Positions 49,679-59,360 of a stretch of 64,000 nt of DNA are shown here, piece after piece. The notes beneath the pieces are model-generated. The model saw only the letters and a list, made by a program, of their open reading frames with translations. It searched no databases and had not been told where the DNA came from. The translations under genes and the position numbers were made by a program. The stretch is from contig NZ_JAPDSH010000001.1 of assembly GCF_029143285.1 (NCBI RefSeq), forward strand, positions 124,001-188,000, written 5' to 3'. How positions within the stretch are numbered: position 1 is the first letter of the stretch; every line of letters starts with the position of its first letter. Origin of the DNA: Vagococcus proximus (GTDB lineage Bacteria > Bacillota > Bacilli > Lactobacillales > Vagococcaceae).

Positions 49679-50140
49679 ATGCAATGTTCAAAGTGTCAGT
49701 ATAACGGATCACGGGTAGTAGATAGTAGACCTTCTGACGAAGGAAGAGCAATTAGACGACGACGCGAGTGTGAATCATGCGGCTTTCGATTCACTACATT
49801 TGAACGTATAGAGGCGACACCCCTGCTCGTCATTAAAAAAAATGGCGGACGTGAAGAATTTAATCGAGATAAGATTTTGCGAGGGTTAATTCGATCGGCA
49901 GAGAAACGTCCAGTTTCTATGGAACAAATGGAGCAAATCGTGGACCAAGTTGAAAATAAAGTGAGAAGTTTGGGTGAAAATGAAATTTCAACAACACTTA
50001 TTGGTGAATATGTTATGGAAGAATTGGTTAATTTAGATGAGATTGCTTATATTCGTTTTGCAAGTGTTTATCGCCAATTTAAAGACATGAGTGTTTTCTT
50101 AAAAGAGATGCAAGAAATTTTAGATAAAGAAGATAAATAG
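49679..50140 (+). CDS. nrdR: Transcriptional repressor NrdR
   Basis: Repressor of ribonucleotide reductase operons, sensing ATP/dATP. N-terminal zinc ribbon (CSKC at 3-6 and CESCGFRF at about 31-38) with the Arg-rich RRRREC between; ATP-cone domain from about residue 48 ([19 protein letters not shown]). 153 residues, the normal length. GAGGTGA precedes the ATG. It is in the common nrdR-dnaB-dnaI order. Confidence 0.96.
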   Translation: MQCSKCQYNGSRVVDSRPSDEGRAIRRRRECESCGFRFTTFERIEATPLLVIKKNGGREEFNRDKILRGLIRSAEKRPVSMEQMEQIVDQVENKVRSLGENEISTTLIGEYVMEELVNLDEIAYIRFASVYRQFKDMSVFLKEMQEILDKEDK

Positions 50141-50163
50141 ATAAGGAAGGAGATTGTTAACAA

Positions 50164-51567
50164 ATGAATACAGCATGGAAACAACTCCATCCACAAGATA
50201 GTTTTACGGTGAAATTGAACCGCCCAGTAACGATAGAAGACGAACAAGTTCTAAGTTATTTGTATCAACCAATAATTGGAATAGAAGCATTTGGCTTGTA
50301 TCATGCCTTTTTAACAGCCATTCCAGTGAATGATTTTGAGAGTGACGAGCAATTTCATTCAGAATTATTCAATCAATTAAATATCGATTTACCGAGTGTC
50401 TTTAAAGCGCGAGTTAAGTTAGAAGGGCTGGGTCTGCTCAGAGTATTCGTAAAAGAAGAAGGAGCAAGACGTCAATTTCTTTATGAGTTATACCCACCAC
50501 AAACCGCAGCAGAATTTTTAAAAGATACAGTCTTAAGTCTTCTATTAGTTGATAAGATTGGCGAAGAACGTTATGAAAAATTAACAACACGTTTTGCTAT
50601 CCCGAAGGTAGACCGTTCAGAGTATCAAGAAATCACTAAAAAATTTGTTGATGTTTATCAGTGGAATCAAGAAGGGATACATAGTCAAGAAAAACTATTG
50701 TCTGAAACAAAGGAGAAATTTACTCCGGAGGATGCAGTAAAACCAACTGTGACGGATTCGACATTCGATTGGTCTTATTTTTTAAGTCTGTTAGACAGTT
50801 TGTATGTGGATAAAACACATCTAGAGACTGAAGTAAAAGAGATGATAGTTACGGTTCATCGTTTATACGGTATCGATGAGTTAGAGATGAAAAAAATACT
50901 GGAACCAGAAATTGATTATGTGACGAACCAAGTTAATATTAAGCAGTTCAGACAAAGTATTATAAAAAAATATCATGTGGGTAAGAAGCAAACTAAACCA
51001 GAACCTGTTGAAGATAATACGTTGACCTCTGAAGATCAAGAAACGAAGAGACGTAACACACTTCTAAAAAAAGGGTATTCTGAAGGTGAAGTACAAGTTA
51101 TTTTATCAAGTGAAACGATCAAACCAATGGTCTTTTTATCAGCTATAAAAAAACAAAAAGGTGGATTTGTAGCCATTGAGGAACGTTGGGCTGTTGAAAA
51201 TTTAGTAAGAGATACAGGCCTACCAGATGCTGTCATTAACGTTTTAATACATTTTGTATTGGTGGTTAAAGATAATGCGACATTTGCACAGAAGTATGCT
51301 AATGCTATAGCAAATGACTGGGCACAAGCAGGAATAAAAAAACCAGAAGATGCGGTTACAAAAGCAAAAGAAGTGAGTTCTTCTAAAGCGAAGAAAACGC
51401 GTTCCTATGGTTCAAAAGGTTACAATAATAAATCTGTTCGTAAAGAAAGTGTACCGGAGTGGGTAGGAAAAGAAAGAGATGAAAAACCTATTTCTAAAGA
51501 GTCTGATGATTTTATAAATGAAAAGATTAGAAAACTTCGTGAGAAAAAGAAGGAAGGTGAGTCATAG
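50164..51567 (+). CDS. dnaB: Replication initiation and membrane attachment protein DnaB
   Basis: Primosome protein of low-GC Gram-positives (not the helicase); with DnaD and DnaI it loads the replicative helicase at the origin. The 467 residues have an N-terminal DnaB/DnaD-type winged helix and a C-terminal DDBH2-like region (GGFVAIEERWAVENLV, VINVLIHFVL), then a basic disordered tail (SSSKAKKTRSYGSKGYNNKS). AAGGAAGGAG lies upstream of the ATG. Its TAG stop overlaps the GTG start of dnaI by one base. Confidence 0.92.
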   Translation: MNTAWKQLHPQDSFTVKLNRPVTIEDEQVLSYLYQPIIGIEAFGLYHAFLTAIPVNDFESDEQFHSELFNQLNIDLPSVFKARVKLEGLGLLRVFVKEEGARRQFLYELYPPQTAAEFLKDTVLSLLLVDKIGEERYEKLTTRFAIPKVDRSEYQEITKKFVDVYQWNQEGIHSQEKLLSETKEKFTPEDAVKPTVTDSTFDWSYFLSLLDSLYVDKTHLETEVKEMIVTVHRLYGIDELEMKKILEPEIDYVTNQVNIKQFRQSIIKKYHVGKKQTKPEPVEDNTLTSEDQETKRRNTLLKKGYSEGEVQVILSSETIKPMVFLSAIKKQKGGFVAIEERWAVENLVRDTGLPDAVINVLIHFVLVVKDNATFAQKYANAIANDWAQAGIKKPEDAVTKAKEVSSSKAKKTRSYGSKGYNNKSVRKESVPEWVGKERDEKPISKESDDFINEKIRKLREKKKEGES

Positions 51568-52499
51568 TGGAAAATGTAGGGGATGAAATGGTAAAGGTTA
51601 TGGCAAAAAATGATCGAATAGAAGAATTTAATAAGTTAGTCCGTGAAGTTATGCAGGACAGTGATGTTCAAACTTTTATTGCTGAAAATAGAGAAAAATT
51701 AACTGATGAAGATATTTCAAAAAGTTATGCTAAGCTTTATGAGTTTGTTCGTGAAAAACGTAAATTTAAATTGAATGATCCAACTATGATAGCTCCAGGT
51801 TATGAACCAAAACTGGTTATCAACTATCATTCAATCGATGTAATATATGAAGAAACTGAAGAGTTGCTTGCAAAAAAAGCAGAAGAGAAACTTCGAAGAC
51901 GAGTTAAATCTGTTGGTGTATCTAAAGATGTACGTGAAGCAAAACTTGAAAATTATATCAGAACTCAAGAACGTGAACAAGCGTTAAGAGAAGCTTTATT
52001 ATTCATTGACTCTTATATTGAAAACCCAAAACAATTTCATCAAGGCATGTATCTTCAAGGGTCATTTGGTGTTGGAAAAACATATTTACTTGGGATTATA
52101 GCGAATGAGTTAGCAGAGTATGGGATTGATTCAAGCTTAGTCCACTATCCGACACTGTTAGATGAGATGAAGCGTTCATTTAAGGACAATAGTACTGGTG
52201 ATAAAATTGATGCGGTTAAGAAAGTACCTGTTCTAATGCTAGATGATATCGGCGCTGAAGCGATGACAAGTTGGGGAAGGGATGATGTTCTTGGCGTTAT
52301 CTTACAATACCGTATGCAAGAACAATTACCAACCTTTTTCAGTTCAAACTTAAGTATGAACGAGTTAGAAAATGAACATTTTACAGTGAGTCAAAAAGGT
52401 GAAGTTGAACCAATGAAAGCTAAGAGAATCATGCAACGTATTCGTTATTTAGCTAAAGAAATTGAATTAATCGGAGAAGATCGTCGTTTGAACAAGTAA
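51567..52499 (+). CDS. dnaI: Primosomal protein DnaI, helicase loader, without zinc ligands
   Basis: AAA+ ATPase that loads the replicative helicase. The N-terminal helicase-interaction domain (1-135) is followed by the ATPase with Walker A GSFGVGKTYL (about 167-176) and Walker B VLMLDDIGAEA. In Bacillus subtilis the N-terminal domain binds zinc through three Cys and a His; here the aligned segment reads GYEPKLVINYHSID with Glu80 at the His position, and the whole 310-residue protein has no Cys. GTG start overlaps the dnaB stop and aligns well with Bacillus DnaI. Confidence 0.94.
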   Translation: MENVGDEMVKVMAKNDRIEEFNKLVREVMQDSDVQTFIAENREKLTDEDISKSYAKLYEFVREKRKFKLNDPTMIAPGYEPKLVINYHSIDVIYEETEELLAKKAEEKLRRRVKSVGVSKDVREAKLENYIRTQEREQALREALLFIDSYIENPKQFHQGMYLQGSFGVGKTYLLGIIANELAEYGIDSSLVHYPTLLDEMKRSFKDNSTGDKIDAVKKVPVLMLDDIGAEAMTSWGRDDVLGVILQYRMQEQLPTFFSSNLSMNELENEHFTVSQKGEVEPMKAKRIMQRIRYLAKEIELIGEDRRLNK

Positions 52500-52570
52500 G
52501 TAACATATATCAATCCTAATTAAAAATGAAAGAATGCAACAGGTTATAACGGGGTGTCAAGAAAATCTCA

Positions 52571-52599
52571 TTGACAAACATATGAAAGCCTAGTATAAT
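52571..52599 (+). promoter_or_regulatory. Consensus promoter of yceD-rpmF
   Basis: TTGACA (52571-52576), exactly 17 bases, TATAAT (52594-52599): a perfect sigma-A promoter, about 28 bases before yceD. High expression is expected, as suits a ribosomal protein operon. Confidence 0.93.
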
Positions 52600-52627
52600 A
52601 ATTTTTGTTGCTTAGAGGTGATGGAAA

Positions 52628-53197
52628 ATGAAATGGTCATTATTAGAATTAAAAAAATACAAAGAAAGTCCGTTAGAGTTTTCAGAAGTAATTGATGTCA
52701 ATGACACGATTACAAAACGTGAACCTGGGATTTTGTCTGTAGCACCTGTGACAGTTACAGGGACAATCAGTGTTAGCAATGATGGATATATTGCGACATT
52801 TACGATTGATACAGTGATGACATTAGCATCAACTCGTTCGTTAGAACCTGTGCCGTATCCGTGCAACTTAAATGTTGTAGAGTTTTATATGACACCTGAG
52901 CAATATGCGAGTCAAAAAGACCTTTTATCTGATGAAGATATCGTTATGATTCTTGAAAAAGACTTAATTGATTTATCTGAAGCAGTAGAAGATCACTTGA
53001 TTTTATCAATCCCCTTACAAGTTTTAACTGAATCTGAACAAGAAACAGATGCGACTGTTAAAGGTAACGATTGGGAATTAATGTCAGAAGACGCATATTA
53101 CGAACAACAATTGCAACAAGATAACACAAATATTGATCCTCGTCTTGCAAAATTGTCAGCTTTATTAGATAATAGTAAAGATTCCGATGGTGAGTAA
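52628..53197 (+). CDS. yceD: YceD family (DUF177) protein
   Basis: Member of the DUF177/YceD family, regularly placed before rpmF and tied to 23S rRNA accumulation in plants and bacteria. The visible core is the N-terminal MKWSLLELKKYKESPLEF, a mid-region with VTVTGTISVSNDGYIATFTI, and the acidic tail ending in NIDPRLAKLSALLDN, which is the most conserved part of the family. 189 residues. It is followed by rpmF after 63 bases. Confidence 0.9.
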   Translation: MKWSLLELKKYKESPLEFSEVIDVNDTITKREPGILSVAPVTVTGTISVSNDGYIATFTIDTVMTLASTRSLEPVPYPCNLNVVEFYMTPEQYASQKDLLSDEDIVMILEKDLIDLSEAVEDHLILSIPLQVLTESEQETDATVKGNDWELMSEDAYYEQQLQQDNTNIDPRLAKLSALLDNSKDSDGE

Positions 53198-53260
53198 GAT
53201 TGGAATAGATAGCGAAAAGCATTTGTTTTTTGCTAAATGATTTAAGGAGGTGTAGTTAAT

Positions 53261-53443
53261 ATGGCAGTACCTGCTAGAAGAACTTCAAAAGCTAAAAAAG
53301 CTAAGCGTCGTACGCATTACAAAATGTCAGTACCTGGTATGAGCACATGCTCAAACTGTGGCGAAATGAAACGTAGCCACCACGTATGTCCAGCTTGTGG
53401 TCATTACGATGGTAAAGACGTATCAGCAACTAAAGAAGCATAA
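53261..53443 (+). CDS. rpmF: 50S ribosomal protein L32, zinc-binding form
   Basis: Small large-subunit protein of 60 residues. N-terminal [19 protein letters not shown] is the family hallmark. Two Cys pairs, CSNC (about 31-34) and CPAC (about 44-47), mark the zinc-containing C+ form as opposed to the Cys-free form that Zur-regulated species keep as a spare. AAGGAGGTG precedes the ATG. Confidence 0.97.
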   Translation: MAVPARRTSKAKKAKRRTHYKMSVPGMSTCSNCGEMKRSHHVCPACGHYDGKDVSATKEA

Positions 53444-53460
53444 TAACATTTTTGAAATGT

Positions 53461-53500
53461 TAAAATCCCTTAGACAACCATGGAGTCTAAGGGATTTTTT
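53461..53500 (+). terminator. Intrinsic terminator after rpmF
   Basis: AAAATCCCTTAGAC pairs with GTCTAAGGGATTTTTTT around AACCATGGA. A smaller palindrome TAACATT-TTTGA-AATGTTA precedes it. Confidence 0.9.
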
Positions 53501-53540
53501 TGTTGTCTAAAAATGACTGCGATAAATTAAGCGTGTTTTA

Positions 53541-53569
53541 TTTAAATATTGTTTAAAATAAGTTATAAT
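53541..53569 (+). promoter_or_regulatory. Promoter of gnd
   Basis: TTTAAA (53541-53546), 17-base spacer, TATAAT (53564-53569). The leader is about 65 bases. Confidence 0.6.
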
Positions 53570-53642
53570 CATGATAAAGTAAAAAATACTTAAAAGACAC
53601 TTGTTCTAATGGTGTTACTTTTAGTTACTAGGAGGATATAAC

Positions 53643-55058
53643 ATGTCAAAACAACAAATTGGTGTTGTCGGAATGGCCGTAATGGGTAAAAATTTAGCAT
53701 TAAATATCGAAAGCAGAGGATACTCAGTTTCAATATTTAACCGTACAGCTTCAAAAACTGAAGAGGTTATTGCTGAACATTCAGATAAAAAATTAGTTCC
53801 TACCTATACTGTAGAGGAATTTGTAGCGTCATTAGAAAAACCACGTCGTATTATGTTGATGGTTAAAGCTGGAGATGCGACAGATAAAACAATTCAAAGT
53901 TTATTACCACATTTAGATAAAGGTGATATCTTAATTGATGGTGGAAATACGTTCTTCCAAGATACGATTCGTCGTAACGAAGAATTAGCTAACTCTGGGA
54001 TTAATTTCATTGGTACGGGTGTATCAGGTGGAGAAGAGGGTGCGCTTAAAGGTCCCGCTATCATGCCAGGTGGACAAAAAGAAGCTTACGATTTAGTTGC
54101 GCCTATTTTTGAACAAATCGCAGCAGTAGCTGAAGATGGTAAACCATGTGTGACATACATTGGTCCGAACGGTGCAGGTCATTATGTGAAAATGGCTCAC
54201 AACGGAATTGAATATGGTGATATGCAGTTAATTGCAGAGTCATATGACATCTTAACTAAACTACTAGGGTTATCAGTTGAAGAGCTAGCAGAAATCTTTA
54301 CAGAGTGGAATAAAGGCGAATTAGATAGCTATCTAATTGAAATCACGTCAGATATCTTAACTCGTAAAGATGACGAAACAGGAAAACCGATTGTTGATGT
54401 TATTTTAGATGCTGCTGGAAATAAAGGAACAGGTAAATGGACAAGTCAAAGTGCGTTAGACTTAGGTGTTCCGCTACCACTTATTACAGAGTCTGTATTT
54501 GCTCGTTATATTTCAGCCATGAAAGATGAACGTGTAGCAGCAAGTAAAATTATACCTGCGCCTGCTGTTAAAGCATTTGATGGCGATAAAAAAGAATTCG
54601 TTGAAAAAGTACGTGAAGCGTTATACTTCAGTAAAATTATGAGTTATGCCCAAGGGTTTGCTCAATTACGTATTGCATCAGAAGAATTCGGTTGGGATTT
54701 AGAATATGGTGAAATTGCTAAAATTTTCCGTGAAGGATGTATTATCCGTGCTAAATTCTTACAAAAAATTACAGATGCTTACGAGCGTCAAGCTGACCTT
54801 AAAAACTTGCTACTAGATGAGTATTTCAATGAGATTACTCAAAAATACCAACAATCAGTTCGTGATGTTGTAGCGGTAGCAGTACAAGCGGGTGTACCGG
54901 TACCAACATTCTCATCTGCAATTAGTTATTATGATTCATATAGAAGTGAAAACCTACCTGCAAATATTATCCAAGCGCAACGTGATTATTTTGGTGCTCA
55001 TACATATGAGCGTAAAGATAAAGAAGGAATCTTCCATTACGATTGGTATACTAAATAA
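53643..55058 (+). CDS. gnd: 6-phosphogluconate dehydrogenase, decarboxylating (NADP)
   Basis: Oxidative pentose phosphate enzyme yielding ribulose 5-phosphate, CO2 and NADPH. Rossmann motif [20 protein letters not shown] at residues 7-26; [12 protein letters not shown]; substrate-site [18 protein letters not shown]; the family signature [24 protein letters not shown] with catalytic Lys and His-Asn; C-terminal dimer tail. 471 residues. AGGAGG precedes the ATG. Single gene. Confidence 0.97.
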   Translation: MSKQQIGVVGMAVMGKNLALNIESRGYSVSIFNRTASKTEEVIAEHSDKKLVPTYTVEEFVASLEKPRRIMLMVKAGDATDKTIQSLLPHLDKGDILIDGGNTFFQDTIRRNEELANSGINFIGTGVSGGEEGALKGPAIMPGGQKEAYDLVAPIFEQIAAVAEDGKPCVTYIGPNGAGHYVKMAHNGIEYGDMQLIAESYDILTKLLGLSVEELAEIFTEWNKGELDSYLIEITSDILTRKDDETGKPIVDVILDAAGNKGTGKWTSQSALDLGVPLPLITESVFARYISAMKDERVAASKIIPAPAVKAFDGDKKEFVEKVREALYFSKIMSYAQGFAQLRIASEEFGWDLEYGEIAKIFREGCIIRAKFLQKITDAYERQADLKNLLLDEYFNEITQKYQQSVRDVVAVAVQAGVPVPTFSSAISYYDSYRSENLPANIIQAQRDYFGAHTYERKDKEGIFHYDWYTK

Positions 55059-55105
55059 AACTAAAACTACTTATCTATTAAAAGATAAGTAGTTTTTAGT
55101 TTTTG
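55057..55105 (+). terminator. Intrinsic terminator after gnd
   Basis: A long stem, AACTACTTATCT with AGATAAGTAGTT extended by flanking ACTAAA/TTTAGT pairs, followed by T-run. Confidence 0.88.
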
Positions 55106-55164
55106 TTCACATGTTATTTTAATAGAGGTTAAAATATACCATAGCTTTTTTAACCAAGAATCGT

Positions 55165-55170
55165 TATAAT
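55165..55170 (+). promoter_or_regulatory. Putative -10 of the two-component operon
   Basis: TATAAT 47 bases before the response regulator; the -35 is not clear. Confidence 0.4.
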
Positions 55171-55217
55171 AAAGGGTAGGAATAGTAGTATTCTATCAAA
55201 GAAGGAGATTACACTAG

Positions 55218-55904
55218 ATGAGTAATATTTTAATCATTGAAGATGAAAAGAATTTAGCCCGTTTTGTTGAATTAGAATTGAAACATGAAGGCTATCATGT
55301 TGAAGTTCATTATAATGGACGTACAGGCTTAGAAGCAGCTTTAGCTGGAGATTGGGATGCCATTCTCTTAGATTTAATGTTGCCTGAATTAAATGGTTTA
55401 GAAGTTTGTCGTCGTATTCGTCAAACTAAAAATACACCAATTATTATGATGACAGCACGTGATTCTGTTATTGATAGAGTTTCAGGATTAGATCATGGTG
55501 CAGATGATTATATCGTAAAACCCTTTGCTATTGAAGAATTATTAGCAAGATTGAGAGCGTTACTTCGTCGTATTGACATTGAAGGTGATAAAAATATCAT
55601 GAAACAAACAACATTGTCTTACCGTAATCTAACGATTGAAAAAGAGAATCGAATTGTTAGACGTGACAATGAAGTGATCGAATTAACCAAACGTGAGTAT
55701 GAGTTATTATTAGCTTTAATGGAAAATGTTAATGTTGTTCTAGCACGTGATGTGCTACTTAATAAGGTATGGGGATATGAAACAGAAGTAGAAACAAATG
55801 TAGTAGATGTTTACATTCGTTATCTTAGAAACAAAATTGATGTTCCAGGAGAAGAGAGTTATATTCAAACTGTCCGTGGAACAGGTTATGTGATGAGATC
55901 GTAA
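55218..55904 (+). CDS. Response regulator, OmpR family (CovR/ArlR type)
   Basis: DNA-binding response regulator. Receiver domain (1-118) with acidic pocket EDE (about 8-10), the phosphorylated Asp in [11 protein letters not shown] (about 53), Thr in MMTARDS and Lys in [17 protein letters not shown]-terminal winged helix (about 130-228) with [13 protein letters not shown] and [29 protein letters not shown]. The sequence closely resembles CsrR/CovR of streptococci and ArlR of staphylococci, global regulators of surface and virulence genes. It overlaps its kinase gene by one base. Confidence 0.92.
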   Translation: MSNILIIEDEKNLARFVELELKHEGYHVEVHYNGRTGLEAALAGDWDAILLDLMLPELNGLEVCRRIRQTKNTPIIMMTARDSVIDRVSGLDHGADDYIVKPFAIEELLARLRALLRRIDIEGDKNIMKQTTLSYRNLTIEKENRIVRRDNEVIELTKREYELLLALMENVNVVLARDVLLNKVWGYETEVETNVVDVYIRYLRNKIDVPGEESYIQTVRGTGYVMRS

Positions 55905-57406
55905 TGTCTGCCTTTAGAAAAGAAATAAAATCTTTATTTAAGTCCAACTTAGTCATTACGGTTAAGTGGACTTTATTAACGTCTACTTTTATCTTTATCC
56001 TCTTTACAACGTTTGCTCTTATTACTTATAAGACAAGTACGGATTTAATGGTTAGAGAAGAAAAACGTAATGTGAAGCATACCTTAAACGAAATTTCTAA
56101 ACGTCTATCGGAATCAGAGCATGATCTTACTTTGAAGGATACGATTTTTTATTTAAAAGATTCGTCAGATATGGGACTAAATAATAACAGTGAAAATATT
56201 ATTCAATTGAATAGTTTTATTGCTGAATTATCTCAGCCCGAATTAGCTGCTACAGTCTACAACAAAGACAAAGAGTTAGTTTTTGAAACCAAAGACTATA
56301 ATTTGAAATACCGAGGGTCAAATGTAAAAGAAACGAAGGAAGTAGAAATTGAGAATAACACAGGCTTTTTAGCTACTCAACCTGTAAAAAATAAAGAAGG
56401 CAAGCTAGTTGGCTATATTCAGTTATTTTACGATTTGAGCTTGGTTCATGGTATTAGAAGTAAATTATTAAGTACCATGATTTTACTTGTGGCAGCCGGT
56501 GTTATAATTAGTCTGTTATTAGGGTTTATGTTATCGTCATATTTCTTAAAACCACTTCGCAAGATGACTCATGTTATTAATGTTATTAAAAGTGATCCAC
56601 AGTCTCAAATTCGTTTACCTGAAATGAAATCGAAAGATGAATTTTCTGATTTAGCAGAAGTCTTTAACGATATGATGGATCGTATGCAGAAATTCATTGA
56701 GCAACAGCAACAATTTGTTGAAGATGTTTCGCATGAATTGAGAACGCCTGTGGCGATTATAGAAGGCCATTTAAAGCTTTTAAATCGATGGGGTAAGGAT
56801 GATCCAGAAATCCTAGAGGAGTCCTTAGAAGCGTCATTACAAGAGATTATTCGCATGAAGAGTTTAGTTCAGGAGATGTTAGACTTATCCCGATTGGAAC
56901 AAGTTGAATTCCAACACAAAAATGATATCTCTATGGCGAAAGAAGTGACTCATCAGACGTTTAATAACTTTCAGATCTTATATCCGGACTTTACCTTTAT
57001 CTTAGATGATGCTCTATTCTCGGAGCGTAAGGTAAAAATTTACCGTCATCATTTCGAACAATTATTAATTATTATTTTAGATAATGCGGTTAAATATTCG
57101 AGAGATCGTAAGGAAATTCATATGTCTGTTGCTTCGACAAGAGACCAATTGGAAATTGCAATACAAGATTTTGGAGAAGGGATTTCTGAGGAAGATCTTG
57201 CTCAGATTTTCAATCGTTTCTACCGTGTAGACAAAGCAAGAAGTCGTCATAAAGGTGGAAATGGCCTGGGATTATCAATTGCTAAAGAGCTTGTAGAGAG
57301 CTATGGTGGTAAGATCTTAGCTGAGAGTGCAGTGGGCGTAGGAACTATTTTTAGAATATTCTTACCGATGGTTGAACTCCCTAAAAAAGAAGAAGATGAA
57401 GCGTAG
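55904..57406 (+). CDS. Sensor histidine kinase (CovS/ArlS type)
   Basis: Membrane sensor partner of the preceding regulator. Two transmembrane helices (about 20-42 and 187-208) flank an extracellular sensor of about 145 residues; then HAMP domain, HisKA with the phosphorylated His in DVSHELRTPVAIIEGHLKLL (about 275-295), and HATPase with N box LDNAVKYSRD, G1 DFGEGI and G2 GGNGLGLSIAKEL. 500 residues. The start ATG shares an A with the regulator's stop (TAATG), giving coupled translation. The last codons form the left arm of the terminator. Confidence 0.93.
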   Translation: MSAFRKEIKSLFKSNLVITVKWTLLTSTFIFILFTTFALITYKTSTDLMVREEKRNVKHTLNEISKRLSESEHDLTLKDTIFYLKDSSDMGLNNNSENIIQLNSFIAELSQPELAATVYNKDKELVFETKDYNLKYRGSNVKETKEVEIENNTGFLATQPVKNKEGKLVGYIQLFYDLSLVHGIRSKLLSTMILLVAAGVIISLLLGFMLSSYFLKPLRKMTHVINVIKSDPQSQIRLPEMKSKDEFSDLAEVFNDMMDRMQKFIEQQQQFVEDVSHELRTPVAIIEGHLKLLNRWGKDDPEILEESLEASLQEIIRMKSLVQEMLDLSRLEQVEFQHKNDISMAKEVTHQTFNNFQILYPDFTFILDDALFSERKVKIYRHHFEQLLIIILDNAVKYSRDRKEIHMSVASTRDQLEIAIQDFGEGISEEDLAQIFNRFYRVDKARSRHKGGNGLGLSIAKELVESYGGKILAESAVGVGTIFRIFLPMVELPKKEEDEA

Positions 57407-57423
57407 AGCTTCATCTTCTTTTT
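57387..57423 (+). terminator. Terminator overlapping the 3' end of the kinase gene
   Basis: AAAGAAGAAGATGAAGC pairs with GCTTCATCTTCTTTTT around GTAGA, the loop holding the stop codon. The Lys/Glu/Asp-rich C-terminus of the kinase is encoded by the left arm. Confidence 0.83.
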
Positions 57424-57426
57424 GTA

Positions 57427-57458
57427 TAAAAAAATCGACCTCGGTAAGAGATCGATTG
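57427..57458 (-). terminator. Intrinsic terminator after the phosphate transporter gene
   Basis: Minus strand AATCGATCT pairs with AGGTCGATT around CTTACCG, followed by seven T. Confidence 0.82.
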
Positions 57459-57464
57459 TTGTAA

Positions 57465-58463
57465 TTAAACAAATAAATGCAAGACTGTGAAGATAAGTGC
57501 TGAGATAATAATTGAGATAGGTAATGTAATAATCCAAGTGAATAACATACGTTTACCTGTGTCCCATTTAACACCTTTAGGTCTATGTGATGTACCAACA
57601 CCCATAATAGAAGAGCTGATAACATGAGTTGTACTAACTGGTAAGTGGAATAGAGTAGCACTAAAAATTACTAATACAGAACTGACATCAGCTGCAACAC
57701 CTGTAACAGGTTTAATTTTCATAATTTTTCCACCGACAGTTTTGATGATTTTCCAACCACCAATACTTGTTCCGATAGCCATAGCTGTCGCACAGGCGAT
57801 TTGAACCCAGTGTTGAACTTCATCACCAGATTGCATGCCATTTGCCATAAGGGCCATTGTAATAATCCCCATAGCTTTTTGAGCATCATTTGTTCCGTGA
57901 GTATAAGATTGTAATGCGGCAGTTAGAATTTGGAAAATTCTAAAATTCTTATTCGCACGAGATAGATTGTGATTTTTAAAAATAGTTTTAATAATGCTAT
58001 AAACGATATACCCAACAATAAAAGCAATAAATGGTGAAATAATTAAACCACCAAAGATTTTAATGAAACCAGAATACTTAATGGCTCCGAATCCTTCAGA
58101 TGCAATAGCAGCACCGGCGATAGAACCGATTAAAGCATGTGATGAACTACTAGGAATACCATAGTACCATGTTACTAAGTTCCAAATAATAGCAGATAAT
58201 AGGGCAGCAAGTAGAACAAGTTGCATGTTATCTAATTTAACAGGATCAACGATCCCGCTTGTAATTGTTTTAGCAACACCTGTAAATGAAACAGCACCAA
58301 GGAAGTTCATTACAGCAGCTAATATAATCGCATGTTTTGGTTTTAAAGCTTTAGTTGAAACACTTGTTGCAATGGCATTGGCAGTATCATGGAATCCATT
58401 GATAACGTCAAATGCTAAGGCAGCAATAACAATCAGAATAGTTAAGACTAACATTTGATCCAT
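57465..58463 (-). CDS. pit: Inorganic phosphate transporter, PiT family
   Basis: Low-affinity phosphate (metal phosphate-proton) symporter. About ten hydrophobic helices; the two inverted PiT signatures are NGFHDTANAIATSVSTKAL near the N-terminus and YTHGTNDAQKAMGI in the second half. 332 residues. AGGGGG precedes the ATG by 8 bases. It lies 12 bases after a PhoU-like gene, the standard pair for this family in Firmicutes. Confidence 0.93.
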   Translation of the reverse strand: MDQMLVLTILIVIAALAFDVINGFHDTANAIATSVSTKALKPKHAIILAAVMNFLGAVSFTGVAKTITSGIVDPVKLDNMQLVLLAALLSAIIWNLVTWYYGIPSSSSHALIGSIAGAAIASEGFGAIKYSGFIKIFGGLIISPFIAFIVGYIVYSIIKTIFKNHNLSRANKNFRIFQILTAALQSYTHGTNDAQKAMGIITMALMANGMQSGDEVQHWVQIACATAMAIGTSIGGWKIIKTVGGKIMKIKPVTGVAADVSSVLVIFSATLFHLPVSTTHVISSSIMGVGTSHRPKGVKWDTGKRMLFTWIITLPISIIISALIFTVLHLFV

Positions 58464-58475
58464 TTAAATTGCCCC

Positions 58476-59096
58476 CTATGCGTTCTTCATAACAATTGTA
58501 TTTAAAGTTTTAGAAACATCCTCACAGAAGTTTGCGATTTCTTCTAAATCTTCATAAACTGTTTTATAGCGAATGATACGGATTGGGTCTTCTTCTTCTT
58601 GGAATAGTGCAAGTAAAGCTTCGCGGTATAAATCATCACATTTTGATTCATGTTGTTTGATTTTTTTAGATAAGCCATTTACTTCTTTTAATTTTTTAGT
58701 AAAGATGTAATCAACTGCTTCAGCAATTTCTTCTGTCGCGCCACAAATTTCTGCAGCCATTTTAGTGATAACATCGTTAAATTTTGATAAGTGACAAATT
58801 TCAAATGATAAGGCAGCTTTTTCCATTGAATCTAAAACATCGTCGATACGGTTTGTTAATTCTAAGATATCCTCACGTTCAATAGGTGTGATAAATGTAT
58901 CATTAAGCTCTACGATCATGTCGTAAACTAATTTATCTCCTTTAGATTCATAGTTATTAATGGTTTCAGAAAAGATAGCGACATCTTCAGGTTTCTCAAG
59001 AGAGAAAGATGAAAAATATGTTGCGGCTTCTTTTAGATTCACCGTCATGTCATGTAGTAACTCACCAAACTGATCTTTTTTATTTCTTGAAAACAT
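58476..59096 (-). CDS. DUF47 (PhoU-like) phosphate transport accessory protein
   Basis: Helical PhoU-like protein, 206 residues, encoded directly before a PiT transporter and thought to regulate it. The sequence is all alpha-helical in character, with the acidic metal-binding-like clusters EDVAIFSETINNYESKGD and KKIKQHESKCDDLYREAL placed symmetrically, as in PhoU. GAGGAG precedes the ATG. It is the first gene of the two-gene unit. Confidence 0.9.
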   Translation of the reverse strand: MFSRNKKDQFGELLHDMTVNLKEAATYFSSFSLEKPEDVAIFSETINNYESKGDKLVYDMIVELNDTFITPIEREDILELTNRIDDVLDSMEKAALSFEICHLSKFNDVITKMAAEICGATEEIAEAVDYIFTKKLKEVNGLSKKIKQHESKCDDLYREALLALFQEEEDPIRIIRYKTVYEDLEEIANFCEDVSKTLNTIVMKNA

Positions 59097-59315
59097 TTTT
59101 AAAACTCCTCGCTAGTTAAATTTTATTTTTTTACCAACTACTTCCACATGGTAACATAAATAAATTCATTTAACTATGTAATTTTCTGTATTATTTGAAA
59201 AAAAATGAAAAATAATTTAATGGGGTTATGAAAAGGCTGTAATTACTGATGTATAAGGTTTTATGAATAGTCCTATAACTCTTTTTATCCCCGTTTTTTT
59301 CAAAAAAAAATGAAA

Positions 59316-59357
59316 GAAAAACTCCTTCTTGAATGTTATTTTCAAGAAGGAGTTTTG
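59316..59357 (-). terminator. Intrinsic terminator after yidC
   Basis: Minus strand AAAACTCCTTCTTGAA pairs with TTCAAGAAGGAGTTTT, followed by a T-rich stretch (TTTTTTTTTG after CTTTCA). Confidence 0.87.
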
Positions 59358-59360
59358 TTA

